From Datnioides undecimradiatus (lineage: Eukaryota; Chordata; Actinopteri; Lobotiformes; Datnioididae): a stretch of 64,000 bases of DNA. The stretch spans positions 5,582,574 to 5,646,573 of the forward strand of contig WARS01000050.1 in assembly GCA_008933995.1 (NCBI GenBank), given 5' to 3'. A program made the position numbers and the translations under genes. The notes under the pieces are model-generated. The model was not told the DNA's origin, made no database searches, and was given only the letters and a program-made list of their open reading frames with translations. Shown here in pieces: positions 1 to 13,358 of the stretch (positions are counted from its first letter, which is position 1; every line of letters starts with the position of its first letter).

Positions 1-3000
1 TCCACACACACAAACACACTCACAGTTCGACATGATCTTTCATTCAGGCCGGGGACTGAGCTTAATGTGGTCCTGGGCTCCTGAGTTCCTTTCAAATGAG
101 TTTTTCTATTATGCTTCTCCTCTCCACCCACTGCAGGGCTACTCCCTCACAGCCATGTGCTCGTGTGTGAATACTAAGCTGCCGAGAGTGACTGTCAGCA
201 TCAGTACGTGTGTGTGTGAGACAGAAAGAGAATGAGGGTTTGCCACAGGCTCGCACGCCACTGTAAAACAAATATGATCGGTTCCTTTGTTCTCCGGGAC
301 TATATACATCTTTTTTACCACGCTTGTTACTACCTCTTCTATCTAACAACCCCCTGAAAAAGAAAGATGAATCCCCTACCACAGAACTTTGGCACAAATC
401 ACACTCATTGATCATCTTCCCACTTTATCTGCCATCTCTGATTGTGTGCTCTGATCCTCGTCTTGTTGCTCTGCTCATTAGCATCTCTGCAACCCAGCAA
501 CTGATTCCCCAGCGCCGCGCGTAACTGAGCTCAGCACCCCGGCATTGATCATAGGTCTCCATTTACAACTACAGAGACTCAAAGGCATTATCATATCCAC
601 ATATAGACCAGTGAGATACACCGTTTTGAGTTCAAAGTAGGTCATCTACCAGATTCGTGTGGATCTGAGAAGAGAGGGGTCAGGAGTAGGTGTTCAATCC
701 ACAGAACTGAAATTGAAATTTGATTCTGTGGTTCAATCAATGCAACATTGGTTGAAACCATGCATATTATACTTTCTACTTTTTTATATTTAAGTACAAC
801 TTAGTAATGTGATGACACTCACTAGTTTGTGTTCATCAATATATAGCTTTTTCTCCGGATAGCTGCCTATGTAGCTATGTCCAGACACTCCAGACTATCT
901 GAAAACCCATTGACCATTTGCAAACACTGATGACATGTAGAATTTAATGGCTTCTAGCATCAACAAGACAAAACAGCATTGCCTATAATTTGTTATTTAC
1001 CACTTTTATGGGTATATACAGGCTCATTTCCTCTGTTTTCTTCTTGAAAAATGGCCACACGTTAGGAATGCGATGAATTGGAAAAGGGCACATCAAGATT
1101 AATAAAACCCAATCAGGAACTGAACTTAGAACTAACAAGTACGATGCAACCCTGGAGTTTAAAACAGTGTTGATAGCCTTTCTAAAACTCTCTGTTTTAG
1201 TGAGTTAAAAGCAATGAATTTTAAAACAAAGCTATTCAAGTGTAGATGTCGAGGCTATGATGACTCGATGGAGAAGGTGAAGATGACTCTTGCTGCGCTG
1301 TGTTGTGTGGCAAATGTCTTCATGGCTGTATTGGAGCTGTTGGAGAGAGAGCATGCAAGTATTCTATATTCATTCTACACAACCACACAGGCAGTTTTTA
1401 AGCATCCCAAGCAAGATATTTCTCTTGTAATACGTAGCCTACCATATTGCATTTTTGAAAAATATCCATCACAGTCAGTGATGCATGGGCTTTAGATTAA
1501 ATCTCTCTCATGTTATAGACTGCTGTTTCAGAGCCTCTTAGTTGTACTGTTTGGCGTGGCCATGGACCCACAATAGCCTGATTCTTCTATTTCTAATAAA
1601 TCCTTAAGTGGAAATACTACAACACTATAGGCGATGCTAGACGTTACAATGCCATATTCAGTGTTGCTTCTTATCTTATTTTCAGAATAATAGAACGAGG
1701 AGAAAGTGCTGCTTTTCATCACGCTGCACCTAGACACCAATTATCATTTCCCAGAAAGCAATGGAAGAAAAATAATGATAGATAATGAATAAAATTAATA
1801 AAAAATAAACAAATATTTCAGTTCCAGGAGTCCTTGACCAGTACAAGATATTCTACCTACACAATGTTCTTGTGTTTTTCTTTTGCCCCTAACTGGATTG
1901 CATCCCTGATAGGCTCACGTCTCAGGCTAGCAAGCATATTCCATGCATTCAACGTTACCTTGAATATGTTCTCTGCAGGCGTTGAGCAATGCTAATGAAA
2001 TAAGTTCTCTTGGTCTCTTCCTCTGTTGGCATGACATCCCGTTGTATCAGGATCAATAACTGGACAATTGAATGAAAAACAAACACAAATGTGAGCTTAT
2101 ATTGTTTTCTGTTTCCCTTCTGTGTGAGTTTTCAGCAAGGGGCAGATTTTTAAATATATTCCCAAAACAGCAGTAATCTCTATAAGGCACTGAGCGCCGA
2201 TGCTGGAAAGCTCTCCAGCATGACAAATATTCTGGATGAGGGCAAATCATCTATACACGAGCAAGCTGCTTCACAAATCTAACTCATAGTATTGAAGAGT
2301 GCTGAAATGTGTCATCACAGATAAATTTCAAGTCCATAAGCCTATATTTGGCAAGATTTTCTCTGATCATTATCATCTTATGATCCCCCTCGCTGTATTT
2401 TTTGTTATTATGCAATCACAGACACTGTGACACAAACAGAATAACTAAGTAGAGGGAGACTGTGGCGACTTGTGTGTGTCTGTGTGCACGAGTACGCGCA
2501 AGGGAGCATTGCAGAAGGGTAAAAAGATATGCCAAGTGTGGAATAATGGTTTGGCATGTGTGAAAATGAACACAGTGATTGGGATTAATGACCTTATGGG
2601 AGCCTAAAGTGGGCATAATGAGCTGGAAAAGGCATATTCTAGATAAACCCGCTGGAATGGTAATGGAACAAACTGCTGGAGTCAGGGCCCAGTGTTGAGA
2701 GATATCGATGCTAGATTTAGACCTGATGGATTTCATTTCTGCACACCTTAGGATGATGAAACTCTCTGATACTGCATTGCATCCAACTTTACTCATAGTG
2801 TTGTGTGGCTAAAGTGTTATGTTGTCAGGTGTCAATCAACGTGTGTAACATAGCTTATTCACTGAATACTTCACTATACCACGCTCACTGTACAAATAAT
2901 GGATTCCCTCCTTTCCTTGTTGATTATCTAACAATATATTCACCTTTTTACCCACCACAATTATTATTTCTGCATTTATGCCATCTTTCGCAACCCAGTC

Positions 3001-5498
3001 TTCTAAAAATGATATTTATATAGTAGGTCAAGTTTGCATCAGGCATTATGTTTTGTGGGAAATGTGATGCCACTTGAGTTTTTTATCAGCATAGTGCAGA
3101 AATGTTTACATATGCGTAATGTACAAATCAAACCTAAACCTAAGAACATTTTAAAAAACAAAAAAACTACCCCAGACTCCAGTGTTGCAGTCCTCCACTG
3201 ACAACAGACTGTTGACTTTTAATGAAAAACATTCATACTGGATGTATCTCCAATACTTTTACGGTCAAAAGGAGTTTTACTACTCCAAAAGTATGTGAGC
3301 ATTGCCTTGTGACATTGCTGTAGTACACAGAATTCTAAAGGAGGAGTCAGGAAAGCAGAGGATTTGGGGTTTGGATCTCACAAACCAAATGTTGAAGCTT
3401 TCAATTTGATTTATGTAGTAGTTTTGCATCACGGGATTATGGCCTGGCTGAAGATCTAGCTGCTGTAGGTTCCATCAATGGGTGAAATCCACTAACTGCA
3501 AATCAAAACCACAGGTATCTATGGTTTGATTCCCTTTAACCCCTCGTGTTGGCTGGGAATCAAGCTTCAGGCTTCTAATGCATTTTGTGTAGAATTCACT
3601 GTTTGAAAAATGAGGTGGTTTGAGGTCATTATGGATCTGCAATGTATGGGTTATTTTGAATGCAGTGTCGTTTTTATACTCGGTAGCATGCTGCACAGTG
3701 CTGTCAAAGCTGTTTGATGGATAAGATTTGAAAAGTCTTTTTCTCGGCAGCTGCCCCTTGGCTTCTTTTCTCTGTCTTTCACCGAGTTTGGACCTTTCTG
3801 TGAGGCGTCCTCCTCGGTCTGTGCTGCCGGCTCTTGGGACAGATGTCTCTGGTTGTCACTCACAACAGGGTTTCTGTGGGGGTTGAGAGAGCTGGGGGAG
3901 GAAGCAGCACAGAGAGTAACTGAAGGGTTTAAAACTGGCCCTCTGGGGGGATCACCTGTTCTGAACGGAGTGGTGGTGGGGGGGGCAAAGGAGAAAAGGA
4001 AAGAATTGGTTTGTGAGAAAGGGAGTGAAATGAAGGGTGAGGTGGAGTGAAATGAAGCAAAGAGAGAAGTTTTTGTGAACATGTGTCGTGCACAGCTGCT
4101 GTCTTGGTGCCTGCCAGCGATGCTTTAGGCTTTAGGCCTCGGCTCTGTACATCGCGGTCCGGAGGGGGTCAGGGTAGGAAGGAAGGCAAAGATTCTGTCA
4201 TGGTGGTGGTAGGGAACAGAAAGAGGCCAGAGGAGCATAATAAGGCTGTGGGGTGATGGAACAAACAGAATAAGAAAGAAAGAACACTGTGAGCAAGTCA
4301 AACAAAGAATATCATGTACTGTGCAAAACAAGGTAGCTAGGCAGACTTTGTCTCATGTTCAGAAATCACACATATCTTCCACCGGTCCCACCAGAATAAC
4401 AGTCTATGATAACTTTTACTCCTCGAGGTCCGTCATCAGTATGGGTCCTCAGGGACCCGGCTGCTGAATTTATGGGGCCAGGTTAGTGAGTGGTAAAGGA
4501 GATGACTCTGGGAATGAGTGGAAGGCTGTTTAGGTAAAGCTTCAGTTGCTCTCCCAAAGGTCCCCTTGATCATTGCTCTTGCCCCCTAGGGACTATGACT
4601 CAGTTCAGTGCTCCCTTGCTCCCGTCACATCCTCATCATGTCACCGAGAGAGATGTGGGCACTTGGGAAGAGCTCACACATGACCGTTGCACACTCCTCC
4701 CCGCACAGTTCCTCTTCTTATATGTGATTTTCCTTGACATCTGGGTCTGTTCTCATCACTCTTGTGTTTGCGTCATGTTGGTTAATGGCTCGAGTGCTTG
4801 TGTATGTGTGTGCACATGTGAGCAGTTGTCAGCAGTGTTTATGTGCCATATGTCTTACAATGTTGGTAAATGGCCCCTCCAGCTCTCCAGGGCCTGATTC
4901 CACTTTGACAGAGAAACGACCATCCTGACCGTGAGGATAAACCAATAGTCCTCACAGATGGATGTCCGCACTCTTGGTGATGAAAGGACTTCATGACCTA
5001 CATCTAAACCAACAGTGAAATTGGGGGTTGGGGAGTCAATATGGCGTGCAAAGGGTTTTGCCACACACAGCAATGATATCCTTACAAATATACCTCGAAC
5101 ACTAAGACGCCTCAGGTGTGACAATCTATGCTAAATGCAGAATGAAAATGGGATAAATACACGTTTGTGATTCTTTCTGGTTATTTTGAACAATACTGTA
5201 ACATGCAGATGTTCTCATGGTAACGGATTGTACTAAACATTGGATCTGTGCTGTTTTAAAGTAGTTTTTAAATGAGATGGCTCCACAAGCATAAACCTTT
5301 TACTGACCTTTTGCAGAAGACAACACACGTGCTTTTGCTCATTATTATGCTGTGCTTTTCTGAATGACCACTATCTGTCCTGAAGCTTACCTACATTTTA
5401 AAATTCTAAATATGGCCCATTGGTGACAGTCTAAACACTATAGGTGTTCACTGCATAAATGGTAACGAAGATGGAAACAAGAAAGGTCCCGCGAGTGG

Positions 5499-5570
<72 letters not shown>

Positions 5571-6468
5571 GCAATTATTTGCTTTTGGAGTAGTCCAACA
5601 CTTTGCTTTGCCAGTGTTTTCCCAAAAACTTGCACGTGGTCATATATTTGACATAGTCCAGCCCTCAGCCGACTGGATAATTAAAAAGAATAATTGATAT
5701 TGATATATTTACATCCAGCTGTCTGTAATTGTGTGTGTAACGCCTCTGCCGTCTACAGTGATGGCCGGAGACACTGTGTTTTTGTTTTGTCTGTCCGGTT
5801 GTTTTATTCCCAGGCATGCCTTGAAAGATCCGCTTGGGTGCAAGGATGAACTGATTAGATTTAGATAGTGGTCGAAGGTCACTGTGACTTCACCAAAACA
5901 TATTTTTGGACGAGCTGCAAAGATTGTTTTCATCCATGTCTGTTTGGACTAAAATGGAATGAAGGCATGTTACAATATGTTCTTTGAGTCTGAACAGATA
6001 TGGACGCAAACATCGTGGCCTCCATTTAATATGGATACAAATAACCTGCATTTACCACTGACCATACTCGGCTAAAGATTTATACACATTTTATATTTTC
6101 AACCTTTTTGTCTGAGTTTTATTTGCCGTTTGGAGGTCTTAAATGCCATTCAATAAGATATCCCACCAACATGCTAATTGTGGCTTTACTTAATCCACAT
6201 ATGACATTTTGGGAAATAAATACATAATTATCATCTGGAAATTTTTAAAATGTGCCCACAAGTTTTGTTAATGAGGCCCATTATCTGAATACAGGATTTT
6301 TGATGTCATGCAGTAGCTAATGCATTAACCATGTTATTTAATTCACATAATGAACATGGTTAGAGTTCAAGATAAAAGGCTGTCCTGTTTCCCTGGAAGC
6401 ACCATTTGCATGAATGTCATCCACAGTTAGACCTGGAGCTTCTCAAGTCTGGAAATAAAAAGCAAGTA
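1..6468. other. Gene-free DNA
   Basis: No exon, RNA gene or recognisable transposon was found apart from the (GT)33 run. ORFs here have no protein-like motifs. A small inverted repeat (atactttt and aaaagtat) sits near 3253-3293. Confidence 0.6.
5501..5566. repeat. (GT)33 microsatellite
   Basis: Perfect dinucleotide run of 66 bp in intergenic DNA. Confidence 0.98.
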
Positions 6469-6790
6469 CGAGGTCTGATCACAAAGTTCTGTAACTGCAC
6501 CTGTGACAATCAGAAACCATACATGATGTAAAATTTGCCCGTCGTCCCCTTTTTCATCTTACAGCGTGTGACACGTGTCTTCCCTCAGATGCCTCAAGAA
6601 GGTGCTGTGGAACTTAACGCTGACAGCCAAACCCTGAGGTGAAAGCGAGGAGCACGCCTGGTCTCTGGGTCATAGCTGTAGACCCAACTCTCGTGACCTG
6701 AAACATCGTGAAGTTTGGGTCTGACTCTAGTGCGAATGTGCAAATCCTGGTCACAACAACATGTGCCCCGATGTTGATCACTCAGCATAA
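6469..6790 (-). mobile_element. Degraded mariner-like DNA transposon fragment
   Basis: The minus strand encodes ESWVYSYDPETRR (around 6652-6702), the mariner transposase signature usually written DESWxYGYDPETK. Frame breaks follow. The residue at the first catalytic Asp is His (GHES), so the enzyme could not work. The left boundary reads tacgaggtctgatcacaaag, which resembles a mariner terminal inverted repeat. The opposite terminus is not evident. Confidence 0.7.
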
Positions 6791-8561
6791 TACAAACTAC
6801 TGTTTTGTGAAAGTTACTGCTGCACGCACATTACTGTGTGTTCTGAAAGAAATGTGAAAGTCTGTAACGTATAGGGACTGAAAATAAAGCAGAATGGATT
6901 TTTTACAAACAAATTTTTTATGGATGGAAGGGTAGTACAAGAAATTGAGAACCAAAATGCCTGAAACGAAAAACGCAGTCTGGGCTCTAGATTAAATCTG
7001 CGTTTTGTATTTATTCTGCAAAAAAACACTGATGGTGTGTGAATTTATTCGCAGTTCACTCTAAGGAACAGCGAAACTTGACAAACTTAGATGTTTTATA
7101 TATATTCATCTCCAAAAAGGAAAAATCTACACAAGAGCTGTAGAACATCAAGAACTTCCCTCAAAGTTCCCATTTGAGGGACAGGAACTAAGATCTTGGT
7201 TTAAAAAAGTAACAAAATAATTGTCTTTTAATCATTTCAGCACATTGAATGGAGCCCTAAAAGCACCAATTTCACTTCAGAGTGGATATACAGTGCAGTG
7301 TAGTGACATGAAATTCATCAAATATACTCATGCAGAATGTGTTGACAAGCCTGATTGGATTTACTGTCGATGCACAGCTCAGTGGTGTTAGGCAATCCAT
7401 GTCAAACACGCCGTGTTTGTCTTTGCTCCTTTGCTCGTCTTCATGCGCACTTGGAGAAGAGCCAGAATTCTTCAAGACCCCACCTCACCGAGCGCTTGGT
7501 CCCAGCGCATGCACACACACTCACGCACACACACGTACTTGTGCTGAGTGTGTCTGTGTGTGTGCATGTAAGAGAGACAGACAGACCGACAGTGAGCGAG
7601 AGAGTGTGTGTTTGTTGACCCACTTTCACACAGTGAGAAAGAGGTAGAGCTGTAAAAGTTTCCCCCTCCTTCCTTCCTCTGCTCTACCTCCTCTAACTCG
7701 CTCTGCCCTGGCATCATAAGGATGCAGCGGTGGCTATGGCAACGCTGCAGTAGTGAGTAAAGAAGAGGAGGCTTCTTCTTCTCACTCGCTCTTTTTTCTC
7801 TTTCCTCTCCATCTAGTTTTTTCTTTTTGCCAGCTCAAGGCTGTGTCACGGGTATGCATCTAGATGTTGTCTTTATAATGACGGAGATCTCTATCTTCTG
7901 ACTTATTTAGCATGCCTGCGTTGCGATTTATCTCACCAGCGAGCTTCTCATTTAGCCTAATTTGGATCAAATCATTTCTCTACACTGTTTCAGTGAAGCG
8001 GATATTACAAAAGGCCAATGGTAGAAGCATGTAAACTTTATCTCAGCACACACGGTTTGTTTGAGGAGACAAACGCGCTGCATCAAGCTGCTCGCTTACA
8101 GGAGTGACTGCGGGGAGGTTGCAATGGCTGCCACTAGACCAGCAGCCTATTAGGATGCTGTCCCGTGCACTCTGTTGATGTTTAGGGATGCTGTTGTTGT
8201 ACTGTTGACTCTTCTTTCAGCTTACTCCTGATTCCTAGATAACACCTCCTCTGGCCCTGTTCTTCCATTTGCTTCTTACACATGTGTGTGTGTGCCTCCC
8301 ATCTCTTTGGCACAGTCCCAGCGCCCCTGCCCAGCAGTTTGAAGCTGAGGACTCCTGGCAAAGACAGAAGGGCTTTTGGGACCTGCAGCCGTATGAATTT
8401 TTCATTCACTCTCCTCCGCCAACTCTCGCCCCCTCTCTCCCTTTCTCTCGCTCTCACTAGTCCTCTCCCTCTCTCACTGACAAGTATTGTCTCTTGCTCA
8501 GTCTGCGATAGCACACCTGGTACCCGTACAAGCAGGGGGAGTAAACACAAAAGCGTGCACC

Positions 8562-8583
8562 CACACACACACACACACACACA
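8562..8583. repeat. (CA)n microsatellite
   Basis: Perfect 22-bp CA run within a CT/CA-rich tract. Confidence 0.95.
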
Positions 8584-10510
8584 TAGAAAGAGAGAAGCAC
8601 ACATTCACAGTTGCTCAAACACAGCATGTAGCCTGCAGACAGAGTAAACAGCTCCTAGACAACAGCGCTTGGTTTTCTACTTTCCAGCGTGTTTTTTCTT
8701 TCTTTTTGTCCATCCTCTCCTTATTCTCGGGGTCCCTGAGGCTGGGCATGTGGAGAGGGCAGAGGAATGCAGAGGAAGCCTTCCTGCAGGAGAGAACAGC
8801 CGGAGCGAATACACACTGGGATTGCACACATTCATACACAAGGCGCTACAGAGGCGAGCGAAGACGAACACTCAGCACCACTGCATCAGCTAACACGCAA
8901 CCTAACCGAGCCAATACTCACAAATCTGCTGTTTGTTCTTTGTGTTTGCTCAGAGGCCATTGGAAAAAGGGGTTGACAGATATTTAAAAGGGAGAAAAAG
9001 AAGCCGGCAAAGATTCAGCAACTGAGTCCTATCTGAGCTAAGCAGCACAGATGAGATGGGCAGATGAAAGAGTAAACAAGAAGGAAAGAATCAAAAAGGT
9101 TTTCACTTCTGTCATCTACCTCACGCATCACTTCTGCATCCATGCACACACAACAGAGAAACGGTGACTGCGTAAGACAACCTGACATGTCCTTTTCATG
9201 GCTGGAAAATAGAGCTGCCATGTGGCAGTGGCACAGCCGAGCCATTGAACCCGGACAGATTTCTCAAGCAGAATTGCCTATCAGAAAGCAGTCGAACCCC
9301 GAGGCCATGACATTTTAGATCTCAGCTCCCAAGACATTTAAGATCTCAGTAGGTGACATGTTACCTTGGTCTGCTGTCTGGTGCCTGGATGTATATGACT
9401 TGGCAGGTCCTAGAGCTTCAGGTAATGTCAGACGTGCGGAGATGTTGTGTTATGTTATTGTGGCGCGGGTTTGTGTCGGGTGGCTGTGGAGCTCTGCGTG
9501 ACGGGGGCTCCCCTTTGCATGGATGTTGGGAGAAAGTGAAAATGGTTGCCTCCACACGCTCCTTGCACTCTTTGAACAGTCAGAAGACTCCCTTGATCAA
9601 TTATTGATCAAAGCCATTACAAAGCTCTGTGAAAAGTCGCAAGTGTGTGGTGATTCACAGTGTCCGCGTGTACGGGAGTGCGTCTGTGTTTGCGCGGCAG
9701 AGAGAGGGAATGGTTAGAAAGTGAGACGCTTACAGACTGAGAGAAGAAAGATGAAGAAACAAAGGTGGAAATAAAGGAAAGTGGAGGCACAAATGGCTTC
9801 ATAGACAAAAATGAGATGTTTGAGCCTTTTTAAGGTATTTTCAGACATGAGGCGAAGGTTTGCGTGGGTTTTTTGGGGGGGAAACTGTTACTTTTCCATC
9901 CTTTACTTTTGCACTAAAACTTCAGACTGAAATTTGAAATCCTGAGGTCATTATTAGCAGGGAAATCCAAGCTAAAATGCATTTTGATTTTGAGTTTTTA
10001 ATTTAAACGTCTCTCAGCACATATTACTGCGACACTGTACCGGCACTGGTTCATAGAAGCAGAATTCGTGACCCCTCGGCCTTACAGAACTGTCGGATTT
10101 ATTACATCCAAATGAGTTTTATTTGAATGTAGGGCTGAATCAGAACATGTTCTTATATCCCAGTAAATCACAATGGGTGCTGTCACACTGTCGTAGGATT
10201 TGTTCTATTATTAACGGACTATGGAGCAGCTCCAGGACTTGTAAATCACACAGTGCAGTCTTGTCTCTCTGCTGACCAGCTTAGGAAGAGACTTGGTCAA
10301 AGTAAGTTTGAAACGAACAGCTCGTTATGACGGAACTATTGAGGATGACTTTTTCTTTTTTTTAATTGATGATATGCATATGTAGTTAATCTGTGGTGAA
10401 ATCCAAATAATCTGAATAAAGAGTACCAGTATCAACAGCACTGGGACCAAAGGTTAAACAGAGCAGTTGGATGTGGGTTAGACTGACAGACAACATGGTT
10501 TTTGTGCTGT

Positions 10511-10560
10511 ATTAAAAAAAAATAATAATAAAAAATAAAATAAAAAATAAAATTATTATT
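10511..10560. repeat. A-rich low-complexity tract
   Basis: Poly-A followed by AAT and AAAAT repeats and a short inverted attattatt. No coding content. Confidence 0.9.
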
Positions 10561-10810
10561 TCCAGGATCTATTTTTATAAACAGCTGTCCCATGTATATT
10601 GATTAATGTATTTTACTTCCAGCAGTTCCATTGCATAAATATCTTTGTAATTTCATGTCGTGTAATTTCTATTTTTTAAATATGTAAAATTATTGTTATC
10701 AGTAAATGCTCATGTAAGAGAATGTTGGTACATGAAAGTGGCTGTGAAAATGAAAAAAAAAAAAATACTTATGGGACGGTTCAAAATTGCTGAAACTGGG
10801 ACTTCTCTCT

Positions 10811-10824
10811 CCTGTAGGTGGCGC
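10811..10824 (+). promoter_or_regulatory. CTCF-like motif
   Basis: CCTGTAGGTGGCGC matches the extended CTCF consensus except for T in place of A at position 3. It lies in gene-free DNA downstream of the angiopoietin gene. Confidence 0.4.
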
Positions 10825-13358
10825 TCTTCAGCACACCTACACGCTGCAGTCTGGCCTTGGCGTCTTGGTGGCACAAACTGCAGGTTCAGATCGACACGGA
10901 CTTCAGACTGTGAGTACATATGACTGGTTAGAGCCATCCACAGGTGACAAGCGTTTGATGCCCATTCTGCAAATGAAAGCGTAACCTTGGAGAGAAAGCG
11001 AGAGTTAAGTGAGTTTGGAGTAACGACTGAGCGAGTGAAAGCTCAGCTGCAAGCGGCAAGTTGCTGGCGGGATTCACAGATCGACAGATCACCTTTTGTC
11101 TCCATTACTTTGCCATGTCAGTGTTTAAAAATATCAGAGATTTAGCTCGCTAAAAAAACCAGCTCGTTTACACGCGAGATGACACATTACCTTGACCAAA
11201 CCTGAACAAAGGCCCAGCAAGTTCCACTTGAATTTTCTCGGAAGCTGCGGGAGCAAAATGAATTTCCAAGAACAGCCTTTGAACTTTACTTTACAGTGCA
11301 GCGCGGTGTTTTAGGTTCAGCAGAGCAGTCTGTTTGCTGCTCCAGGGCAGAGGGGCCTCAGTAGCAGCGAGTGATTATCAGCTCCTAGCCTGTTCAATTA
11401 TGATTGGCAGTTGCAAAAGCAGACACCTGTTATGTCTGACCACCATCAACAAACTGACACCCAACGACACTGATTACAAGCATTAGATGTTATGAAGAGT
11501 GTCAGGGACTCATAATGACAATTGGCAGTGTGCATGAGTGGAATCAAAGAAAACAATTAACCTAGATGAGATGATAGTGCTGAATCACTGACAACGCTAA
11601 TAAAACTATAAAAGGTTTCTCATGTTTTTGCTCTTTTTCCTCTCCATCAGTGTCACATTCTTTCAGCCTGTCTCCACATTTACACCCACCTCCACGGCCT
11701 AGGTCAAGTGTATTAATTGATTTGGAAAATATGCTGAAAACATGGCAATGAAGTGAAGTAGCAAAACCTCTCGTAACTTTGAAACTTCCACTCGAAGCAG
11801 GCCATTTAAATCTCTGTGAAGTTAAAAAAAAACAAAAAACGGTCTAACCAGTGCATTAGTCAGGGACTGGGGTTCTGTGATTGAATTCACATCTGTCTGT
11901 TGATGTGTGTTTTGGACTCCGACTCAAGCTGAGTACTAATGGCCAATTCAAGCCAATTACGGCAGTAATTGCAGAGCTCTTGGCATTTGGGCTTATGAGG
12001 AGAGAAACCTGTTCTGATTGGCCCGGCCAGGTACTGAACAGAGAGGGACAGAAATAGAGCAGTTTGGCAGATATCCATTTGTGTTTGAGGGGCTGGCTCG
12101 GTCTCAAAAGTCACATTTGAACAGTTGAACAAAAGGAACAATTATCATATTCAAGTCTGCCTAAATTAAATAAAAACCTCTACATGATAATGAAACCATG
12201 GCCAGTCATGATGCTTGTGAACCTTTGTGACAGGTAAACTCATATCCTTCAGCAAGCATTTCTCTCGCACTGCCTTGATTTCCACGGTGACTCTTCTCAC
12301 TGTCATGGCTGTGATGGCTCCAGAAAGCAGCTTCTCTGTTTTCTACCCACATACCAGAGGACCGGGCCAGACACGCTGCCCGAGAGACAAGCTGCCATTT
12401 CCACAGACTTAACCACTGAGGTGCATGGAAAGCACCCACACAGAATATTATGCACGGATACATGCAGACATATTTTCCCTCAGTATGGCTCCGTAAGTCG
12501 CGCACACTCAGTATTAACATTGTGACAATCAGCATAAATGATTAAATTAGCTCTTAAAGTTCACATTTCTGCCTGTTTTGATTAATAAATCAAAAAATTA
12601 AGTGCACTCAAAGGTCAAGAGAGTGCTGACGCCTTATCTGGCTATTTTTGGGAAGAATTTCAAATGATTGACTTAAACCTGCAAAACCAAATGGAGACAA
12701 TAGCTGTACCTCGGCATTATTATAGAATAACACTGTAAATATGCTATTGTTTGATACTATCAACAAATTCTACGAAAGAAAAATCAAACCCTCACTTAAT
12801 AAGTCTGTAGCTCTTTGCCTGAAGGAAAGTCGCTCGCTGTGGGATTGATTCGGAATAAACCACGGTTTCCATTGTCATTGTACTGAAGAAACACTTCGGC
12901 TTGCACAACTGTGTGTCTCATTGATTTGAGTTGATAACTTTTGGACAACAGTAGAGCTCTATGGCGCCATGTGTGGAATGTAATAAGTGCATTTGCTCAA
13001 GTAAGATCAGTTTCTTCCTCACTGCTCTCTTTCTTACTGATACGCAGCCACTATTGTACTTTTTAGCTTTTTCTATGACGTTGTACTGTTATGGACTGAG
13101 CCATATGGTTGCATGAAGGTTGTTTATATTAGTTCAGTCTCTAACAGCTGCAACATTAAAATGATGCTTACACATTAATGCATCAATAATTATAATTTAG
13201 TAATACAGTATTGTAAAACTACCCTGCATAGGAGTGCTTGTGATGCAGCTTTGGCTACACAGACAGTCCTTATCAACATCAATTCGTTGTTGTTTTTGTG
13301 CTTTGCATGATACTGTTCCCCTTAAAGACAAACATGCCTTTTGCATCTTAAAACAACC

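Larger units (their letters stand above)
6791..13358. other. Gene-free DNA with a promoter-like CT-rich stretch and possible conserved noncoding DNA
   Basis: 7,640-9,100 is CT/CA-rich and holds an RFX X-box-like site at 7730-7743. 11,050-11,660 is of mixed composition and not repeat-like, possibly conserved noncoding sequence. No exon with coding motifs was seen. Confidence 0.5.

Noticed and set aside
3651-4082. 143-codon minus-strand open frame
   Set aside because: Pro/Ser/Thr-rich without any domain; CT-rich DNA on this strand keeps frames open.
8182-8604. 140-codon minus-strand open frame
   Set aside because: Dominated by (GT)n translation and Arg/Glu runs from CT repeats.
8487-8987. 166-codon plus-strand open frame
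   Set aside because: It runs through (CA)n and CT-rich DNA, has a low-complexity His/Thr stretch and no domain. Overlapping frames on both strands are also open.
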